Source: Bicyclus anynana (Eukaryota; Arthropoda; Insecta; Lepidoptera; Nymphalidae). Taken from it: DNA of 64,000 nucleotides. The stretch lies in assembly GCF_947172395.1 (NCBI RefSeq), contig NC_069083.1, positions 2,884,501 through 2,948,500 on the forward strand, in the 5' to 3' direction. The position numbers and the translations under genes were made by a program. The notes below the pieces were generated by a model, which was not told where the DNA came from, searched no databases, and worked only from the letters and a program-made list of their open reading frames with translations. Below are positions 59,579-64,000 of the stretch, piece by piece. Positions within the stretch are counted from its first letter, which is position 1. Each line of letters opens with the position of its first letter.

Positions 59579-60607
59579 AGGAAATATGTCCGGATAAAAC
59601 ATACACAGCTTTCCAATTCATATTACTGGACACCTTAATTATATGTTTCAAAATTACAGCTTCCCAATAAGTATTACTGGGCAAACTTTTCACTTAGTTT
59701 TAGGGGAAAATAGACATTTACTTATACTTAGTTCACGTTTAAAAGACATTGCTAGTATTCCATTCAATACAAAAAACCACGTCTGATTGTTTGTATTTAG
59801 AATGTAAAATAAAATGAACTGGATAAAATAGTTTTACAATATGAGGGTAGATTGGAAAAGAAAAACTCCGTAATAATGGTCACCCTATCCGCATTAGTAC
59901 TCGCGGCGAGTGAGCAGGCCTTTGTTGCCCCACCTTTATTGTTTGACAAGTTTCTTCGGGAATCTCACTTTAATTTGTTTTTCTTTTATTTGTAGCTTGT
60001 CTGTCTCCTTTAATGGCTTTTGTTCTCGCGGGGCCCGCACTTTGTTCTGTAATGAATGCTCTGATTTTTTAAAAACATCCTTTTAATGGATTGCCAAAAT
60101 TTGTACCAATGTCTTGTAGTTTTTGCTGTAGTAAATTATGTACCTAACTTGAGAACAAATAATAATAATAATTAGGCATGTACAGTCCAGTTAGGTGGGT
60201 CCATTCAGACCGCAAGAGGTGAACCGCCGAATTCTGCTCGGCTGTGCAGCGTTCGGGAAACCAAGGTGCTGGAATGGTGACATATAGTCGACCAATAGAG
60301 CTCAACTGGATATATCGCTCTTTTTGTCGTTACGATGGGATGAAACAGAAAGAGAGAGATATTTCCTTTTTAGCTGATGTCTTCTTTAAATCGAGAAGAT
60401 GCGTGATGAGTAGACCTTCTTCAGGAGATGTTGACTCAAAACTGTTTCATTGCAAATCTTTGGCAATTTGAAATGATCAATCATGAACGTAATTAATCTT
60501 CTATACTCATAATAAGTCTGTGGAGAGGTCAATTCTGTACATGAAATATATTTCCAAAATAATTAGTGATCGAAACTGATGCCGAAAATGCAATCAGTAA
60601 AACTTTA

Positions 60608-60856
60608 GTCTGTCTGTATGTTCGCTATAGAAACAAAAACTACTCGACGGATTTTATTGAAACTTGGTACAATTATTCTTCATACTCTTGGGCAGGTTAT
60701 AGTATACTTTTTATCACGCTACGATCAAAAGGAGCAGAGCAGTGAAGGGAAACGTTGGGAAAACGGGAGAAGTTACTCCAGTTTTACAGCGATACTACTG
60801 TAAGGGCTGGATTAAAGAGGTCTAAGGGTGGACGAAGTCGCGGGCATCCGTTAGTC
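60608..60856 (+). mobile_element. Helitron-like element
   Basis: Starts near CTGTCTGTATGTTCGC; ends GGACGAAGTCGCGGGCATCC then GTTAGT, a one-base variant of the usual GCTAGT. Confidence 0.45.
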
Positions 60857-61012
60857 TATAATATAAAAATGAATCGCAAAATGCGTTGGTAAGCGCATAA
60901 CTCAACAACGCCTGGACCAATTTGGCCAATTCTTTTTTTAAAATGTTCATTGAAGTTCTAGGATGGTTTTTACGGCAAGAAAAAAATAAACAGACTAAAA
61001 AAAAATTTTATA

Positions 61013-62160
61013 TTAATAATAATAATAATAATAATTTATTTATTCATCAGAAAGCAGGTTTACAAAGATTACTTAAATATAATAAGACCCTGATACTCTC
61101 TACCATAATAATTTGGTGTATGAAAAATTTAAATAGACTATGTATAAACCTAATTTAAAAGCAAACAAATAAAAAAGAAAACATATGTAATAGCTTATAC
61201 AATTTAACATTTTAAGATTCAATGATTATGACAAATGTAACTCAAAACTACTGTGACAGATAAAATAAAATAATAGTCATAATATATACTGTCAAAATTA
61301 TTAAACCTTGTTAAATTTAGTGCAAAGTCAAGTAATTATTACCAGTGAAATGTTAAAATGTCAATTAAAATTATGTCAAACACACATGTCAATTAAAATT
61401 ATGTCAAAATATTTATCATACGTCAAAAAAAAAAAAGAATATCATTAAAATTTGTAATTTAAATACTCATTTAAGTTATAGAAACATTTATCCATAAGCA
61501 TTTTAGAAACCTTACTCTTGAAACTATTTACATTGTCAATCTTATAGATATCTGGTAGTTTGTTATATATTGAAATTGCACTACAATGTACACTCTTAGC
61601 GAACATGTCAAGCCTTTTTGGTGGCATTATTAGCTTATCTTTTCTTCTTCGCCTGACATCACTTAACTCATTGTAACTTTTAAAATATTTAGGATATCTT
61701 TTAACTAGTAATAATATTTCTAATATATACAAACAAGGCAGAGGGAGAACATTGAACCTTTTAAACAAAGGTCTACATGAGTCAAGCGTGTGCAAGCCAC
61801 ATAAGGCCCTCAAACAAGCCTTTTGCTTAACGAACACAGTGTTTATAAGTACAGAGTTTCCCCATAAGATGATTCCATACCTTAGCAGTGAAGAAACATA
61901 TCCATTATATGCCAACAAAGCTGTTTTGTAACTGTTGGTTTGATATAATCTTCTAAGAACAAATACAAATCTATCCAACTTGGCGCATAATTGTTCGATG
62001 TGGGATTTCCAATTGCAATATTTATCAGTTATTATCCCCAAGAAAGTTGTAGTTTCTACTTCATTTATAGACGACCCTTTATAACTAATTTTGAAATTTG
62101 AGGATATGTTGTTATATGGCATATATTGAATAAATTTTGTTTTCTGCATGTTGATTATTA
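61013..62160 (-). mobile_element. LINE 3' part with 234-codon open frame (CR1/Jockey-like RT)
   Basis: AAT-repeat tail at 61013-61036, about 400 bases of 3' untranslated sequence, then an uninterrupted minus-strand frame 61445-62149. It holds the thumb and C-terminal block of a LINE reverse transcriptase: FLGIITDKYCNWKSHIEQL, LLRYGIILWGNS, QKACLRALCG, DSCRPLFK, LPCLYILE. Truncated at the 5' end (62160), so not an active element, but the long open frame implies a recent insertion. A 19-bp hairpin marks the truncation point. Confidence 0.75.
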
Positions 62161-62199
62161 CGAATCGTTTGTATTTCCAAACAAACGATTCGTAATAAT
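62154..62199. repeat. Perfect hairpin, 19-bp arms, at the LINE truncation point
   Basis: Arms 62154-62172 and 62181-62199, core ACGAATCGTTTGT/ACAAACGATTCGT, 8-base loop. Confidence 0.92.
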
Positions 62200-62214
62200 T
62201 TGAATTTTAATATG

Positions 62215-62341
62215 TATAGGGTAGGGTAGGAGTAAGGTAGGAGTGGAGGTAGGGGCAGGGTGGGGATAGGGTTGGAGTAGGGTAGGTAAGGGTTTGGAAG
62301 AAGTGCACAAATGTCAAAGCGAAGCTTGACCGGATCCGCTA
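62215..62341 (+). mobile_element. Helitron-like 3' end with G-rich minisatellite
   Basis: GTAGGRGT-type repeats, then GAAGCTTGACCGGATCCGCTAG|T, matching the end of 3844-4087 (GGAAGCTTGACCGGGTCCACTAG). Confidence 0.6.
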
Positions 62342-62630
62342 GTAAATAATAAAATAACAACAACGCACGATTTTCATAGAATATTTAACGTCTCGCCGCC
62401 AAGTTCCACAACTCCACAAGTAATATTCCGAGGTCGAAGCTCGGCTTCACAACTTGGCTAAGTTAGAAACACATCTCCGGCTGCTGTTGTATTGTTGCGG
62501 AACTCGGTTATAACAAGAGTTTGTTTTCACTTACTGCCATCGAATCCAAGGCCTGTCATTTTTGACCTTTTAATGCAAAATTGCAATCATTGGAGCATCG
62601 CCGAAAAGTTACCTGTATGTCGGTGTTCTA

Positions 62631-62950
62631 CAGCGGTTCCCAAATGGTGTTCCGCGGAACCCTTAGGTTCCGTGAAAGGCCCTCAGGGGTTCCGCGAAAA
62701 TTCAAGATTTCCATATAGTAAATCGTTTCACTTGTGATAATATTAATTGACGTAATTTATTATTCATTTCTAATTAACTTGTTTTAAAATATTGCATACC
62801 AAAATTCCATGGCACTATTTAGAATACCGATATGCTTTTGGCACGTTACCGACGAGACGCGACGTAAAAGTTTTCCGTCTTTAGTTTACTGCTTTCTTAA
62901 GCTAGGGTTCCGCCGAAAAATGGTGAAATCGAAAAGGGTTCCGAAGTCAA
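62631..62950. mobile_element. Possible hAT-like element end
   Basis: Begins CAGCGGTTCCCAAATGG, resembling hAT terminal repeats, with GGTTCCG motifs at both sides; the other end is not clear. Confidence 0.3.
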
Positions 62951-62980
62951 AATAAGTGGCGCTAATTAAAAATTAAACCG

Positions 62981-63115
62981 AAGGTAAGGTAAGGTAAGGT
63001 AGGGTAGGGTAGGGTAGGGTAGGGTTAGGGTAAGGGTAGGGTAGGGTAGGGGAAGGGGATGTTGAAAGAATGTATACATCGACTTTCACGCGGACAGAGT
63101 CGCGGGCGTCCGCTA
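62981..63115 (+). mobile_element. Helitron-like 3' end with GGTAA/GGTAG repeat
   Basis: About 78 bases of AGGTA/GGGTA repeats, then CGCGGACAGAGTCGCGGGCG and TCCGCTAT at the end. Confidence 0.55.
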
Positions 63116-63342
63116 TTTATAAAATATATTTTGAAGTCGACTGTATAATAATTATGTTGTATATATATGTTGTATATTCATCAATGAAATCAACGCGCTA
63201 AAGCAAGATAAAGTTATTCATTAATAAGCGTTCCACGATTGATTACATTTGAATCATGTATGTAATATGTATTAGAATATTAGAATGAACGTTTATTGAT
63301 GAGTTGGTAAGAATATCTACATAAGTCGGGCCGACAGACAGA

Positions 63343-63420
63343 CAGGGGCGTAGCTACCGTCGTATCAGCTGTATCAGCGATACGGGGCCCCTGGACTACA
63401 GGGGCCATTTACGTGTGAAA
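63343..63420 (+). mobile_element. Possible DNA-transposon end (CAGGGGCGTAGCTA)
   Basis: CAGGGGCGTAGCTACCG is a common hAT-type terminus in animals; a second CAGGGGCC motif lies at 63400. Weak call. Confidence 0.25.
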
Positions 63421-63486
63421 GCAATAATTGGTAAAATGTAATCCATAATGTCACTTAATTTTTTATTTAATACTCTTTATTTGTAC

Positions 63487-63849
63487 ACCACAAAAAATAA
63501 AAGAAAAAATTTTAATAAAAAAAATTCAACCGACTTCCAACTCAAAAAATAACTTTAACTAAAAAGCAAAAAATAACATCCTACCTATGTGCTACCTTCT
63601 GATCAGTTTGAAGGCGGTGCCAAGCCAGTGATGTTTTAATTAAATACGTTTAAACTACAAAATTTCTGTGGTTATTATAGATACAGCTTTAATTAAAACA
63701 CGACACTGGCTTGGCACCGCCTTCATACTGATCAGAAGGTAGCACATAGGTAGGATGTTATTTTTTGCTTTTTAGTTAAAGTTATTTTTTGAGTTGGAAG
63801 CCGGTTGAATTTTTTTTATTAAAATTTTTATTTTTTTATTTTTAGTGTT
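63487..63849. repeat. Fold-back element, well preserved, arms about 145 bp
   Basis: Arms 63487-63632 and 63700-63849. In the inner 120 bases I count about three mismatches. Landmarks: TTCAACCGACTTCCAACTC left, GAGTTGGAAGCCGGTTGAA right; CTTCTGATCAGTTTGAAGGC left. Followed by a block (63855-64000) also present at 15180-15290. Confidence 0.8.
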
Positions 63850-64000
63850 AGCATACCCACTGCGTGTGTACAGTCACAACCTATCTAAGTGGAAAGTTCT
63901 TATCAATACAAAATTATCAAGTCCAAACACAAGCTAGCTACTGTGAGCCGTCGAGAAGTTCTCTTCACTGTGCTTCGTCTTCATCACCAGACCCTTAATA

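Larger units (their letters stand above)
58373..64000. other. Right end of window, gene-free with repeats
   Basis: No gene supported. 58625-58700 is a CR1-like LINE scrap; 59850-60060 a GC-richer unique stretch; 60195-60275 a likely RTE scrap. The rest is listed separately or AT-rich and unrecognised. Confidence 0.45.

Noticed and set aside
61445..62149. 234-codon frame considered as a host gene
   Set aside because: Its motifs are those of a LINE reverse-transcriptase C-terminus, with an AAT-repeat tail downstream and 5' truncation.
62981..63060. GGTAGGG and GGGTTAGGG repeats resembling telomere sequence
   Set aside because: Insect telomeres are TTAGG; this tract is irregular GGTAA/GGTAG and leads directly into a Helitron-like end, with a similar G-rich tract at 62215.

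Overview
The window looks like nuclear DNA of a moth or butterfly (Lepidoptera). The evidence is AT-rich sequence, short intron-split genes with GT-AG borders, and heavy interspersed repeats of lepidopteran type: RTE-clade LINE 3' ends with GAT-repeat tails, CR1/Zenon-like LINE ends, three tRNA-derived SINE families and many small Helitron-like elements with A|TC...CTAG|T borders. No species call is possible from the sequence alone. There is one 200-base run of Ns (42486-42685).

The real gene content is a head-to-tail array of five acid-lipase-like genes (lysosomal acid/gastric lipase family of alpha/beta hydrolases, the insect 'lipase 3' type), all on the + strand: 4272-8895, 13933-20803, 23414-27777, 29463-33067 and 35221-38362. 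I rebuilt each from its exons. All have a short signal-peptide exon, a 208-nt exon with the RIP and HGL motifs, a 374-nt exon with the GHSQGG nucleophile elbow (split by an extra intron in gene 2), a variable exon for part of the cap/lid, and a last exon with the catalytic Asp and His. All five read open (396, 393, 407, 406 and 405 aa) and keep the triad, so they look functional. They probably encode secreted lipases acting on dietary or stored lipid. Genes 3, 4 and 5 are recent copies of a roughly 5-7 kb segment including introns and flanks. Genes 1 and 2 are older paralogs.

Genes 2-5 share a core promoter with fixed spacing: GATAA, 13-14 bases, TATAAATA, 31-32 bases, TCATT, then a 5' leader of about 13-17 bases. 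Genes 3-5 also carry a duplicated upstream block rich in GATA motifs. This suggests GATA-factor control, as is common for insect gut genes (inference).

The flanks (1-4.2 kb, 9-13.8 kb and the 25 kb after 38.4 kb) hold no gene I can support, only transposon remnants, a decaying tandem array (51.05-52.6 kb), a triplicated reverse-transcriptase fragment (57.3-58.4 kb) and fold-back elements. Because genes 3-5 are paralogous segments, several insertions can be read as filled versus empty sites: a 40-bp element with an 8-bp target duplication, a Helitron, and a 313-bp terminal-inverted-repeat element. The most interesting features are the mosaic divergence of the lipase copies (near-identical catalytic exon against a diverged lid exon), the extra intron in the catalytic-serine motif of gene 2, the shared promoter grammar, and several perfect or near-perfect hairpins close to transposon or rearrangement junctions.
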